From Aristolochia californica (lineage: Eukaryota; Streptophyta; Magnoliopsida; Piperales; Aristolochiaceae), in NCBI GenBank assembly GCA_029961685.1, contig JARWKL010000011.1, positions 8,126,723-8,190,722 on the forward strand: DNA of 64,000 nt. Direction: 5' to 3'. Below are positions 10,136 to 22,369 of this stretch, one piece after another (position 1 is the first letter of the stretch; each line of letters begins with the position of its first letter). The position numbers and the translations under genes are program-made. Under the pieces are notes generated by a model, which was not told where the DNA came from, did no database searches, and worked only from the letters and a program-made list of their open reading frames with translations.

Positions 10136-11893
10136 CTAAAAGCCCTTTACAACAAGTCTAGCCTTGTACCTCTTACTGCCATCATACTCAATTTTCACTC
10201 GATTGTGCAATGCCTTCTTCCCTGGTGGAAGTTCAGTCAACTCCCATGTTTGATTCTCTAACAAGGAATCCATCTCTTCCTTCATTGCCAACTCCCACTT
10301 GCTAGAATTTTCATCTTGCAAGGTTTCTTCATAACTCTGCAGTTCTCCACCATCTGTCAGTAGAATATAAATCAAAATAGGTGAGAAATGTTGTGGAGGC
10401 CGAATAGTCCTGACTGACCTGCAAACTACAACTACAGGAGTTGATGGCTCTGGATCAGACTGCGGAATAATAAGAATGGACGCATTGGACCCACTCTCCC
10501 CGTCACTCGCATCTCTGCACTGCACTGTGGCCTTTGGTAGGTCATCCAATCTCACGAACTCGGACTCCTGAGGAACTGCTTCAACAACTGTACTGGACTT
10601 GTCCTTGTATACAATTTTCTCATTGAAAATCACATTTCTGCTTCTTATAATCTTCCGACCCTGATCATCCCAGAAACGATAGCCAAATGCCTCGTCTCCA
10701 TAGCCAATGAAACAACATTTCTTTGACTTGGCCTCAATTTTACTACGAGCATCATAATCAACAAGAACATAAGAAAGACAACCAAAAAGTTTAAGATGAG
10801 AAAATTTGACCTCTTTCCCGCTCCAGGCCTCCTCTGGCAATCCAAAATCCAACGGAACTAATGGTACTCTGTTGATCAAGTAAACTGCAGTACTGACTGT
10901 ATCTGCCCAGAAAGTAAGTAGTAATCCAACGTACAATCTCATGCTTCTAGCATGCTCATTGATGGTTCTGTTCATACGTTCTGCAACTCCATTTTGTTGT
11001 GGTGTCCCAGGGATGGTCTTCTCCATTCTGATACCCAGAGCTGCACAATATTCCTTGAACCCGCCATCAATATACTCATCACCATTATCAGACCTCAAAC
11101 ATTTTAGTTTCAAGCCTGTCTCTGTCTCAACCATGGCCTTCCAGATTTTGAACACATTGAATACATCAGATTTATGCTTCAAAAAATAGACCCATACCTT
11201 CCTACTGTGATCATCAATGAACGTGACATAGTAATGAGAACCTCCAAGGGATGCCACTGGGGACGGTCCCCAGACATCTGTGTGCACAAGGTCCAGTTTT
11301 CCTTTCTTCAGTGTTTTGCCACTCTTCAAGAAAATGACCTTCTTCTGTTTTCCCATAATGCAACTCTCACACATATTGAGATCAACTGATTTTAGTTCTG
11401 GTAGCTTGCCTCTGGACAACAGTTTTGTCATGCCCCTCTGACTCATATGGCCAAGCCTGCAATGCCACAAATCTGTTGTGCTTTCTGCAACAATAGTAGC
11501 AATAGTGTTAATCAAACCAGTAGTCGAATAGAATCTACCGATTTTCTTACCCCGAGCCAATACCAATGCCCTTTTGGTGACTTTCCAGGTGCTATCTGAG
11601 AACACCACTGAATGACCACAATCATCAAGCTGCCCAACATAAATGAGGTTCTTCTTCAACTCAGAAATGTGTCTGACCTTTTGCAAGGTCCATATGTTCT
11701 TGTTGGGGAGTGTAATGTCAATGTCTCCCATCCCCACCAAGTTCAAAGCCTCTCCATCAGCTAGGTACACCTTCCCAAAGTTACCTGCAACATAGTTTTG
11801 CATTATCTCCCGAAGGTAAGATGTATGGAAGGAAGCCCCTGAATCCAATATCCAATCATCAACTGGACTATGAACTGCAAGCAATAGTGCATC
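10136..11893 (-). pseudogene. Copia protease-integrase-RT N-terminus
   Basis: One open frame of about 580 codons. Order: aspartic protease (WILDSGASFHT, about 11850), pre-integrase zinc region (HCRLGHMS...CESCIMGK), integrase core with HTDVWGP, LRSDNGDEY and PQQNGVAERMN giving the D-D-E triad, the integrase C-terminal block, then the RT entry (MKEEMDSLLENQTWEL). It is in the same frame as gag, separated only by an amber codon at 11894-11896, and stops at about 10136 inside RT after KARLVVKGF. Confidence 0.92.
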
Positions 11894-12711
11894 CTATACT
11901 TCTTCAGTTACTACATTAGCACTATCATTCTCGGTCTTTTTAGGGCTTTTACAGTTCCTCTTCAGGTGGCCAGCTTTGCCACAATTCCAGCAAGTTGCCT
12001 GCTGACCAGGCCTTGACTTGCTCTTGCCCCTGCTCTTGCCCCTGCTCTTTGATTTTGATCTGCCTTTGTTTGAGTTTCTGCTATGTGATCTCCCCCGAGA
12101 ATAAACATTCAATGCGGAACTCGAACCCGAAGTCTCGCTTGAAAACCTCCTGCTCACCTCCTCAGCCAAAATCAAATCACGAATATCATCATATTTCAAC
12201 TTTGATTTACCGACAGAATTACTGACAACCTTTCTCATGGCTTCCCAACTATTTGGCAATGAAGCCAATAGTATCAGTGCACGTATCTCATCATCAAATT
12301 TAATTTCAACAGACGACAATTGATTTGTGATAGTATTAAAAGCATTCAGACGTTGTACAACAGATGTACCTTCTACCATCTTCAAATTGAATAACTTTTT
12401 CACAAAATCAACTTTGTTATTCGATGAAGGCTTTTCGTACATACCTGACATAGCCTCTATGAAACCCGCAATCATCTTCACCTTGCTGACATTGTGTGCA
12501 ACGGATCTCGACAGGGTTAGCCGAATAATCCCCAAAACCTGTCGATCCAACAGATTCCAATCGGCTTCCTCCATTTTTTTGGTTTCTTCCCCAACAGTGG
12601 AAGATGGAGTTTCCTCCCATAGAGGTAGTCCTCTATCTTCATCCTCCAGTATCCAAAGTCCTTGCCATCGAACTTCTTGATCCCCGATACCTTCACTTCG
12701 TCTCTAGCCAT
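11894..12711 (-). pseudogene. Copia gag, one frameshift
   Basis: Starts at the ATG at 12711 (MARDEVKV), with the Copia gag motif IKKFDGKDFGYWRMKIEDYL. After a frame change near 12575 it continues through the capsid region to an Arg/Ser/Lys-rich stretch and the zinc knuckle CWNCGKAGHLKRNC (C-x2-C-x4-H-x4-C, about 12000). It ends at TAG 11894-11896; the codon at this place is glutamine in the related element at 14582. Confidence 0.88.
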
Positions 12712-12738
12712 CGTTTTTTCCCTCAAACCCAAGCTTGA

Positions 12739-12750
12739 GCTCTGATACCA
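12739..12750 (-). other. Primer-binding site (iMet tRNA type)
   Basis: The - strand reads TGGTATCAGAGC two bases after the 5' LTR, the standard plant Copia primer site matching the 3' end of initiator tRNA-Met. Confidence 0.9.
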
Positions 12751-12752
12751 GT

Positions 12753-13501
12753 TGTTATGAAAAACTGATGACAATAATGAGACAAGTAATCACACAACAC
12801 AAAGATTTTACGTGGTTTGAAAAATTGCCTATGTCCACGGATCTGCAGAGGATTTTATTTCAAATCAATTGATCACAATACAATAGTACCTGATTTCCAC
12901 AAAGAAATCATAACGACGCAAATACATCGTCCCAAGAGAGTCTCTCTCTGTGTCTTCTCATAGCAAGACACAACGCGTCGCCCTTCTCTATTCAAACAGA
13001 GTCGCCTTTCTCAACCTTCTCTTGTCTGGCAACGGCGAGGCACAACAACCTCTCTTCCAGCAACGATGAGGCACAACAGCCTCTCTTCCGGCAACGACGG
13101 GGCACAACAGCCTCTCTTCAGGAAAAGGCGAGGCACAACAACTTCTCTTCAGGCAACGGCGAGGCACAACAGCCTCTCTTCAGGCAACGGCGAGAATGGA
13201 CCCGAGCTGGTATTTCTGGGCAGCAACAGCGTCGACCTCGCTCTTCCGGCGATGATGATGCACAACAATGGCGAGGGTTTCTGTTTCAGCAACGGAGTCG
13301 AAGTCCCAAGCTTCGCTGTTCACACACTCTGATTTTTCGCTCTCTCTCTGTAAGTTCCGAAGACGGACACAAAAAATCAAATCAGATAGAAGGAGATTTA
13401 ATTCTCCCTTGAGTGTAGCCCACGCCAAAGGGCAAAATGAAATCACAAATGCCCTTCATGTCCTGCTCGCACGTGTGGACCAGACTCCACCGTGCTCAAC
13501 A
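12753..13501 (-). repeat. 5' LTR of the Tork-type Copia
   Basis: TGTTATGAAAAACT to GTGCTCAACA, 749 bp, closely similar to 8003-8718. The 33-bp length difference is almost exactly one minisatellite unit. Confidence 0.93.
13028..13182 (+). repeat. 31-bp minisatellite in the LTR, 5 units
   Basis: Units start at 13028, 13059, 13090, 13121 and 13152, with the same consensus as 8276-8399. Confidence 0.9.
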
Positions 13502-13610
13502 GAACTAACCAGTAAACGGACATGGATTTAGGCTTGGCTAGCATGGGATTTGATATGGGTGTTAATGTGAGAGATTGATTTGGTTTGATGGTGGTAAGCA
13601 TAGGGTAACA

Positions 13611-13820
13611 CACTACAAGAAAATGGACTTCTCCTAGTGATTTTTTTACTGGTGGAAGTACCAAATATTTAGGAGAACTAGAAAATAATTATTCACAAAA
13701 GTCGCTTGCGCATTTTTCTAGAAGAACTTCTGCCAGCGAATTTCCAAACTCGTTGGTAGAGGGCAACATTGTTTTCCCAAAACGAAAAATTGAATTTCAC
13801 TAGGAATGTTTTTAAGTTTT
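13611..13820. mobile_element. CACTA transposon terminus
   Basis: CACTACAAGAAAA at 13611-13623 is the canonical CACTA (En/Spm) terminal motif, followed by subterminal motifs GCCAGCGAATTTCC and TTTCACTAGGAA. The opposite end and any transposase are not visible. Right limit is approximate. Confidence 0.6.
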
Positions 13821-14039
13821 TTAAAATTGATATTTCCCTATTTAATATAAATATAATTTGTATAAAAAATAAATAAATTATATAATAAAATACAAAAAAT
13901 TATGAAGATATATTTTGTAATATAAAAATAGAAATAGTGAAAGAACTCACTAGGGTAAAAAATCCTCAACATAATGCAAAAATATTTATCTAATATTCCC
14001 TTTATCCCTCGAATTGACCTGTTCTAATAGCACAGTTTT

Positions 14040-14428
14040 TGAACTTTGCAATAAGAAGAAAAGAATTTGGTATTTTGATGCAAAAGGGAAGAAATAAAAA
14101 AAAGAGAGAGGGAGAGCAACAAATTTGGTGAGGAAAAAATATCAAAAAAAATTCTTTAGGGTTTTTGACCTTCCTTTACATGTTTGCTTTAGCTCCTTAA
14201 GTATACTTTAAATAACTTCTCCCAAGGCAAGGCAGGGTAGCTCCCAAACATGTGAAACCAAATCCTAACTTCTACTTAATTACACCCTAATACCCCTTAT
14301 TTGATTAAGTAATGAAAAATACATTAAAATTTGAGTAATTACTCCTTGTACAATTTTGCACCTGAATTCCCTATTCTACTATTATATATAAAATAATAAA
14401 ATTTCAATTGGATCAACTACTTCTAACA
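14040..14428 (-). repeat. Degenerate LTR, right copy
   Basis: Pairs with 7215-7607 in the same orientation and ends ACTTCTAACA. Many substitutions and small indels separate the two, so this element is much older than the Copia insertions around it. Confidence 0.65.
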
Positions 14429-14581
14429 ATGGGTGCAAACAAGGTCATAAGAAAGTTTCATATCATGAATCTTATTTTCCTTGTATGGTGAAGACATAGT
14501 CTTCTTCTAAGAAAGATGATTTCTTTTGAGAATTTCCTTAAATGTAATATTTGTTGGATCAAATAATTCTATTTATCTTTC

Positions 14582-15008
14582 TATTAGGATTTATATGCTC
14601 TAATTCCAAACTAATGAGAGCAATAATCATAATACCAGAAGAAAAGGAAAACAAGCACAAAAATACAACAAGATTTATACAGGTTCACCTTAAGGTGAGA
14701 CTACGTTCTGTCTTCCGTCGCTGCAGTAATCCACTATAAAGATGAAATAGTTTGAAAGAAAAATTTCACACACTTACAAGTGTTTTCTTTAATGTCTTTC
14801 GGGCTGCAACTCCAACTCCTCGATGATGATAAAACCCTAATAGCGGAGCCCCTCAATTATAAAGAGAAAATTATGGCAACCGCGATGCAAGACTAAAATT
14901 CCCAAACTACCCTTAATGAAACAACAATTAATATATCATAGACCGGGCGGGGGCTCCACAATATATTAGGCTCAGTGTAGGGCATTGATTAGGCTCCACA
15001 ACTTAACA
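14582..15008 (-). repeat. 3' LTR of the second Tork-type Copia
   Basis: Plus-strand ends TATTAGGATT...CCACAACTTAACA, with the terminal TG changed to TA. It matches 19530-19933 and the solo LTR at 62445-62867. Confidence 0.88.
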
Positions 15009-15066
15009 ATCTCCCACTAGGAGACTAATCCATCATCAATATCTCCTCTACAGTGGCAACAACTTC

Positions 15067-18000
15067 TCAATCCTCAGAGAGAAGTCCAACTGAAGTTGTA
15101 CACAACTTCATTTTCTCAATCGTAATAGTCTTTGTCAACATATTTGCCAGATTCTGACTTCCTTGAATCTTCTCAAGTGCTAAGATTCCATCCTCCAGAG
15201 CTGATCTGATGAAGTGGTAATGCACGTATATATGCTTTGTTCCGGCATGATAAATGAGATTCTTTGGTAAATGAATAGCACTCTTATTGTCACAATACAA
15301 CATATTCTTCCCATGCTTGAAACGTAGTTCTTCCTAGAAAGACTGCAACCATACCATCTCTTTGCTGGCTTCAATCACAACAACATATTCTGCCTCAGTA
15401 GTGGAAAGAACAATTATCTTCTGCAACTTAGAGACTCAACTAAATGATGTACCACCCAAAGTGCATACATATCCAGTGGTAATCTTCTTGCCATCAATGT
15501 CTCCAGCTATATCAGCATCTAAATAACCTTGTAATCCCAAGTCTAACTTTCAAAAACATAAGGTTGAGTCTGCAGTGTCTCTCAAATACCTGAGAATCGA
15601 CTTCACTGCTTCCCAATGTTGCTTACCTAGATTACTCATATATTTGCTTACAACTCCCACTGCATGAGCTATGTCTGGTCTAGTACACACCATTTCATAC
15701 ATGAGACTACCAATAGTAGAAACATAAGGCACATTATCCATTTTGGCTTGCTCCTGCTCTGTAGAAGGTGACTGCTCCTTAGCCTAAAGTGACTAGCCAA
15801 AGGAGTACTTACTAGTTTTGCATCATTCATGTTGAATATGTTCAACACCTTCTTCACATATTCTTCTTGTGATAGTTTCAAGACATCAATGTCCCTAATA
15901 ATCCTCATCCCAGGATTTTTTTGCAACACCCAAATAATTTATTGCAAACTTCTTGGACAACTCCCTTTTCAACTTTTCTATTCCTGTTTTCAAACACCTG
16001 CTATCAACATGTCATCAACATATAGCAATAGAATGTTATAGGAGTCATCAAACTTCTTCAATTAACAACAGTGATCTATCTGGCACCTCAAGAAACCATT
16101 ACTACTCATAAAGGTGTCAAACTTCTTATATCACTATTTTGGAGTTTGTTGCACACTATTTTCTCATTTCTTTGTGCTTTGAAACCCTGTGGCTACATCA
16201 TGTAAATTTCTTCCTCCAAATCACCATGAAGAAAGGTCGTCTTTATATCCAACTTCTCTAAGTGCAACTCTTCATTTGCCACTAGTCCAAAAACTGTTTT
16301 AATAGTAGTCAATTTCACTACTGGAGAGAAAATCTTAGTATAGTCAAGGCCTTTTTTTTGAAAGCCTTTTACTATTACAATGTGGGAACCACCATGGTGC
16401 GCGAGCTGGTGGGACCCACCATGAGGACATGGGATGCCAAGAAGAGTCCTCACCCAAGCTAGCATGAATTAAGAAGATAAGAAGCCCAAGATGAAATGAG
16501 TTAGAAGACTTGAAGATCAAGTGGGACCCACAAAGATACCACGAGCTGGAAGATCACATGGGACCCACAAGGATAAGGCCACGAGCTGGCCTCCTCCCTT
16601 ATTTCCACATTTTTGAAGAAGAGTTATAGTTCAACTTATATTAGAACTCTATTAGATTATGTTATCCTTTCATGATAGACTTATCTTAGAGAGTTAGAGT
16701 TGGAATGTAATTAGGAGATTTAAAGGTTAATTGTATAAGGACCCTATCACTTCCTCTACTATAAATAAAGGTGTTGTAATTCGGAATTATTAAAGTTCTA
16801 TAATTTTCTCTTGAGTAAATCTCTCTCTCTCTTTGCTTGGCGCACACCTTGTTCATCTTCTCTTCTTCTCTCTAACCGAGAGCCTTCTTCCCCTTTTCTC
16901 CTTTTTTCTTTCTCTCTTCCCTTGCTTGGATTATTGGAAAAGGGATCCTAAATTCAACATTTACCACCAGTTGTGCCTTGTACTACTTGCTGCCATCATG
17001 CTCGTCTTTTGTTCGGTACACCCACTTATTTTGAAAGGCCTTCTTCCCTTTTGGTAACTCGGCCAACTGCCATGTCTGATTAGATAACAGTGAATCCATC
17101 TTGTCATTCATGGCCAACTCCCACTTGGTTGATTCATCAACTTGCATGACTTCCTCATAACTCTCTAGTTCACCTTTATCAGGAAATAAAATATAATTCG
17201 ATGCAGGGGAGTACCTCTGTGGTAGTCTACTAGTTCTGGCAGATCTCCTGAGTTTAGTCACAGGAATGTCCTGATTTATTTCTGGGAGTATGTTTTCCTA
17301 GTCTTTTTGAGTGATAGTATCCAGCTCAATAACTAGAATATCTGTTAACTGAATCATTTCAAACTTCTTGGCTTCATCACTTGTGCTCTCAGACTCTGTT
17401 CTGAACCTGTCTTTATACATGACACATTCATTGAAGATCACATCCTTGCTCTTGATAACCTTATGACTTTGGTCATCCCAGAAGCGATAACCAAACTCGG
17501 TTCCACCATATCCAATAAAGAAACATATATTAGATTTAGCATCAATTTTATTTCTAACAGTAGAATCAATATGAATATAAGAAACACAACCAAAAACTTT
17601 CAAGAAAGAAAGGTTTATCTCTTTGTCGCTCCAGACCTCTTTTGGTATTTTGCAATCCAATGGTGTTGAGGGACCTCTGTTGTTCAAATAGGAAGTGGTA
17701 CTAATAGCCTCAAACTAGAACATCTTTGGCAATCCTGCAAGTAATCTTATGCTCCTAGCATGCTCGTTCAAAGTTATGTTTATCCTCTCAGCCACACCAT
17801 TCTGTTGAGGTTTTCTAGGAATGGTCTTCTACGTCTTGATTCCATTATCAACACAATACTTCTTGAAATTATCATCTATGTATTCTCTCCCATTATCTAA
17901 CTGCAAACAATTCACCTTCAAATTTGTCTCATTTTCAACCATTGCTCTCCATCTTTTAAATATCAAAGACATCAATTTTTTTTTAGGAAATATACCCATA

Positions 18001-19494
18001 CCTTTTTGCTTGCATCATCTATAAATGTGACAAAGTAGTTAGAAACACCAAGGGAAGTAATAGTTGAAGGCCCTCACACATATTTTTGAACAATCTCCAA
18101 TTTTGTTGTCTTTTGCTCCTTTCCAATCTTTGAAACTCTAACCCTTTTTGGCTTACCGAAAATATAGCCTTCACACAAACTATTTTTTATAGTTTTCAAC
18201 CATGGTAGCTTCCCTTTGGATTGACGCACTTTCATTCCCTTCTCACTCATGTGACCGAGCCTATAATGCCAAAAGTTCGAATTAGTAATAGCATCAACAA
18301 CTACAACAATGATGTAAACAGTTCCAAATTTAACTCCTCGTGCAACAACCATGACTCCCTTAGTGACTTTCCATGCAAGACCATTAAAAGTCACATTATG
18401 ACCTTTATCATCAAGTTGCTCTACTGAGATCAGATTACGCATAATTTTTGGCACATGTCTCACCTTATGAATTTCCACACCAACCCATTTGATATCCTCA
18501 AACTGACATCGCCAATACCGACAATATGCAAAGGTTCTTCTTCAGCAAGATACACCTTCTTGTGATCTCCAACAACATAATTCTCCATGATGTCACGGTG
18601 CGCAGTGGTGTGAAAAGAATCCCTTGAATCTAACACCCAAGAATCAATAGGGCTATCAACTGACAAGAGTAAAGCATCTTGTACTTCTTTAATCACCGTA
18701 TTTGCAACATCGGTTTTCTTTTCATCCTTCTTCTGTGCTCTACAATTCTTCTTTATGTGAATAGACTTGCCACAATTCCAGCACTCCACATTCCTTTCGA
18801 ATTTGGACTTGCTTATTCCATTCCTTGACTTCCCTCTACCATTGCTCATGTTGGAATTCCTCTCGAAGTTCCTACCCCTAGTATCGACACTTAGGGCAGA
18901 ATTAGATGTCGACGATTCTCCTGAGTCCTTTCTACAAACTTCCTTTGTAAGAATGATATCTTGAACATCATTAACGATCAACTTCCCATTGCCTATAGAG
19001 TTGCTGACCGCAACCCTCATAGCCTCCCAACAATTTGGCAGAGACGCCAAAAGAATTATAGTACGAACATCATCATCAAATTTAATTTGAACGGAGGTCA
19101 ATTGATTTACAATTGTGCTAAACTTATTCAAATGCGATGCCATTGATTTATTTTCCATCATATTTAAATTGAAGAGTTTTTTCATGGGATGTACCTTATT
19201 ATTCATGGAAGGCTTCTCATACAAGTTAGGCACAATTATCATAATTCTCACTGTGGTTTTCTCCGATGCCACGGTGTGAGCAACTTTCTTCGACAGTGTT
19301 AATTGGACTACTCCCAACACCTATCTATTAAGGAGAATCCACTCATCATCTTTCATACCTTCTGGTTTCATATCCAGAAGTGATCCATGCAACTTTTTAC
19401 TGTACAAATAATCTTTGATCTGTATCCTCCAAAATAAAAAATCCAAACCATCGAACTTGTTGATTCCAAGTGCCGATCCTTCTCTGCTAGCCAT
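15067..19494 (-). pseudogene. Copia gag-pol, multiply broken
   Basis: On the - strand: gag from the ATG at 19494 (MASREGSALGINKFDG), amber stop at 19321-19323, capsid, zinc knuckle CWNCGKSIHIKKNC at about 18760, protease (SWVLDSRDSFHTT, with the catalytic DSG changed to DSR), pre-integrase, integrase remnants (17298-18480), integrase C-terminus (GYGGTEFGYRFWDD), RT (16200-17261, split by the solo LTR), then the connection and RNase H end (PDIAHAVGVVSKYMSN at about 15650 and GTKHIYVHYHFIR at about 15230). The changed protease residue and many breaks make it inactive. Confidence 0.88.
16373..16959 (+). repeat. Solo LTR inserted in Copia RT, perfect target duplication
   Basis: Starts TATTACAATGTGGG (family start TGTTACAATGTGGG) and ends CCTAAATTCAACA, flanked by TTTAC on both sides (16368-16372 and 16960-16964). 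Removing it rejoins the RT reading VVKGFQKK. It belongs to the family of the - strand LTR at 38292-38951. It contains ACTATAAATAAAGG and a short CT run. Confidence 0.93.
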
Positions 19495-19529
19495 TGCTCT
19501 CAATCACGAACCAAAGCTTTGATACAACT

Positions 19530-19933
19530 TGTTAGGAATTAGATGCCTTAATTCCAAACTAACGAGAGCAATAATAATAATCGCGAAAGAAAGGGAAAGT
19601 AAGCACAAAAATACAACAAGATTCATACAGGTCTACGTCCTATTTTTCGCTGCTGCAGTAATCCACTATAAAAATGAAATAGTTTACAAGAGAAATCGCA
19701 CACACTTACAAGTGTCTTCTCTAATCTCTCCCGGGCAGCAACTCTAACTCCTTCTCAGTGTTGATAAAACCCTAATAGCGACGCCCCTCAATGATAAAGA
19801 GAAAATTAGGGTAACCGCAATACAAGAGTAAAATTCTCAGATTACCCTTAATGAAATATATCATAGACCCGGCGGGGGTTCCACAATATATTAGGCTCAG
19901 TGTAGGGTATTGATTAGGCTCCACAACTTAACA
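19530..19933 (-). repeat. 5' LTR of the second Tork-type Copia
   Basis: TGTTAGGAATTAG to CCACAACTTAACA, 404 bp, matching 14582-15008. Confidence 0.9.
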
Positions 19934-20257
19934 GTTTCTTCTATTTTATATTTTCTCATTATCTTTCCTTTATTTTGTTATCATATTTATCTATTGAATA
20001 TTCTTTATTAAAAATGGGTATAATGGGTTTTACAGCTTTTCATTTTTCCATGATTGTATTTGATAGTTGGGAAAAGGATAACAAAATTTAAGATGTCCCA
20101 ATTAGGGGATAATAATTTTGTAATATGGAAGCTAAAAAAAATGTAGTGTTGGTCAAGGATAGTTGTGTACTATGTTGTCTCACTGGCGGGGAAAGAGTTC
20201 AAAGCTGCAACAAACAAAAGATTAAAAATCGTAACAGAGATGAGTGAGAGATTTTGG

Positions 20258-20658
20258 TGTTGGAATATGGGTCCAGCCCACATGACCAAGGAAGTCCCAC
20301 ATATCTAAGAGTGTTGGAAGATGGGCCCAAGCCCATAAGAAGTAGGACCCACCATGATTACCACGAGCTGACATCCTTATGACATAAGTTGGAAGATCAA
20401 GAAGGACTCACAAATGCATCTTTATGTTATAGTCACGTCCTAGAAGAGTTCTAGTTTGAGTTATGTTTATCTTTTATTTATATTGAGTTATTTAATTATG
20501 CTAGGACTTATCTTTATGTGTTAGAGTTTGGGTGTAATTGGGACAAAGGTAGTTTTATTGTAATTAGACTCTACTATCTTCCTCTATTATAAATAGAGCT
20601 TCATGTACTCTAATTATAATAAGTCAATGAAGTATTTCTCTTTTCCATAAATTCAACA
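20258..20658 (+). repeat. 5' LTR of the non-autonomous element
   Basis: TGTTGGAATATGGG to ATAAATTCAACA. Same family as the solo LTR 6775-7214 and the - strand LTR 50597-51030. TTATAAATAGAG marks its promoter. Confidence 0.88.
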
Positions 20659-22369
20659 TGGTATCAGAGTAGGTTCTATGATTTGACTTGGTCAACCCAC
20701 AAAGATAATGAGATCCTTTTCTCTAAATCCTACACCCTAAACCCTAAGTCTAGGTTTGTAGTTATTTTTTTTCAATCCCTATACCCATAGATTTCTTTGG
20801 CTTTTTAACCTCTATAATGAGAGTTTCATATTGCAAAATATATATTTACGGAAATGTATTTGAGTATATTTTCCAAGAAAAAATGATTTTTTCCAATCGG
20901 AGTTATCTACAAAGAGAAATTGATATTTGAATGAGCAAAGGTCAGATTGCAAAAGAGGTTCGAGTAGCAGCAAAAGCTTCAACTTTCCAGATATTTTATG
21001 CTATCAAGAACGAGACTTTATATGGAGAAATATATATAAAAATAAAGATTTGTAAGTCTATTCTCTTACCTATTCAACCAATTATCAATCAAAGTTATCT
21101 ACAAAGAGAAATTGAGATTTGAAACAGTGAAGATCAAATGGAAAAAAAGGTTCATTCAGCAGCAGAAAACTTTAATTTTTGAGGTATTTTATGCTATCGA
21201 GAATGAGACTTTATATGGATAATTATATATCAAAAGAAATATCTATAAGTTTATTTCTTACCTATTCAACCAATTCTCGATCTGAGTTTTTATAAGGAGA
21301 TAATGATCTTGGAAGAGTCAACGGTCATGCTAGAAAAAAGGAGAAACCATACTTAGTTAGGCCAAATGATAGAGACTAAAATCTATCAGATTATTTTTCT
21401 TCAGATAATTATATTTTATGAAGAGAAGTTATACTTTAATAAAAGGTATTTAAGTCTAGTTTCAAAATGAAAAAAATTTGTGTCAATCTGATCTATATTG
21501 AAAGATATATTCTAATTAGAAGAATCAAAGGTCATGCTAGTATCTGTTGCATTGAAAAATCCGAATTTAAACCCATTGTTTTGCGTCACTTTTTGAGTTT
21601 CTATATCAGGAGTTATTATTTATACATCTCTATTATTTGGGCTTATAACTACATCTATGATATTTGGTTCAAGCTGGGATCAATACCATTACCTCCCAAC
21701 TTGAGGGGGAGAAGTATACAAGAAAGAGGTATTTTATTCCATATGTTGTGGATAAATTTTATGTGACCAAAATATTCAAAAAAGGGGGAGCACAAATGAA
21801 GCTTGTGCATCTAAGAAGAAATATTTTATATAGGATTATTTTACAAAGTTTGTTATATGTGTTGGAAAATGGTTGTATTATATTCAGCTGTAGCTATTAT
21901 GTCTCTGTGGATGAGACATTATTATTGAAGAAGAGGTGGCCTCAGTAGCCTGTTATGGTCCCTAGCCATGGATCAAGTAACTTGGCGTGGGAGTGGTGAA
22001 TCCAGAGTGAGAAAATTGAACTCAGCACTGGTAGGTGCTGCTGCTTTCGGTAAGAGGTCTTGGAACCTCTTATGGAACTCGAAAAAGGAAGATTCAAGGC
22101 CCCCCTTGCTGGTCTCAGCTGAGATGGTGAGAACCCTCTTGTTCTTCATGGAAAGAGAGGATTTTTATCCTCTTGTGGTTCATAGAAAGTCATAATTACA
22201 ATTCTGCCCATGCGGCATGTAGCCTTAAATACTTAATGAAAAATATACTTAAAAATAATATAAAATATGAAAGTAAAAGTAATTAACTCAGTGAGTCATT
22301 GGCGCCTCCTTTGGGTGACTCGGTTAGCTATTGAGTCTTCAACATATCATGTCTCATACCATCATTTAA

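Larger units (their letters stand above)
8003..13501 (-). mobile_element. Complete Tork-type Copia retrotransposon with perfect target duplication
   Basis: The element is 5.5 kb, bounded by LTRs 8003-8718 and 12753-13501 and by the perfect target duplication GAACT (7998-8002 and 13502-13506). On the - strand the order is 5' LTR, iMet primer site, gag, protease, integrase, reverse transcriptase, RNase H, purine tract, 3' LTR, the Copia order. The RNase H and RT motifs resemble the Tnt1/Tork lineage. A few frameshifts and one amber codon inactivate it, but most of pol is still open, so it is fairly young. Confidence 0.95.
6770..14428 (-). mobile_element. Old Gypsy-like LTR element remnant, split by later insertions
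   Basis: Two diverged direct repeats (about 7215-7607 and 14040-14428) bracket this region. Next to the left repeat, 7610-7650 read on the - strand gives a purine-rich tract and a short frame resembling the C-terminal end of a Gypsy polyprotein (VKVLQRGEE). The interior is only 7608-8002 plus 13502-14039, because the 5.5-kb Copia at 8003 sits inside it; a CACTA terminus (13611) is also inside. No intact coding domain remains. The Gypsy assignment is an inference; the direct repeats are seen. Confidence 0.5.
14582..19933 (-). mobile_element. Tork-type Copia retrotransposon with a solo LTR inside
   Basis: LTRs are 14582-15008 and 19530-19933. Flanking 5-mers CTTTC (14577-14581) and GTTTC (19934-19938) fit a 5-bp target duplication with one change. 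The order on the - strand is gag, protease, integrase, RT, RNase H. A decayed primer site (TTGTATCAAAGC) follows the 5' LTR and a purine tract (TAGTGGGAGAT) precedes the 3' LTR. Coding parts are broken by several stops and frameshifts, and RT is split by a 587-bp solo LTR at 16373. It is related to, but more decayed than, the element at 8003. Confidence 0.92.

Noticed and set aside
12739..12750. Short tRNA-like matches (TGGTATCAGAGC) at several element starts
   Set aside because: These are retrotransposon primer-binding sites, not tRNA genes; no cloverleaf can be drawn around them.
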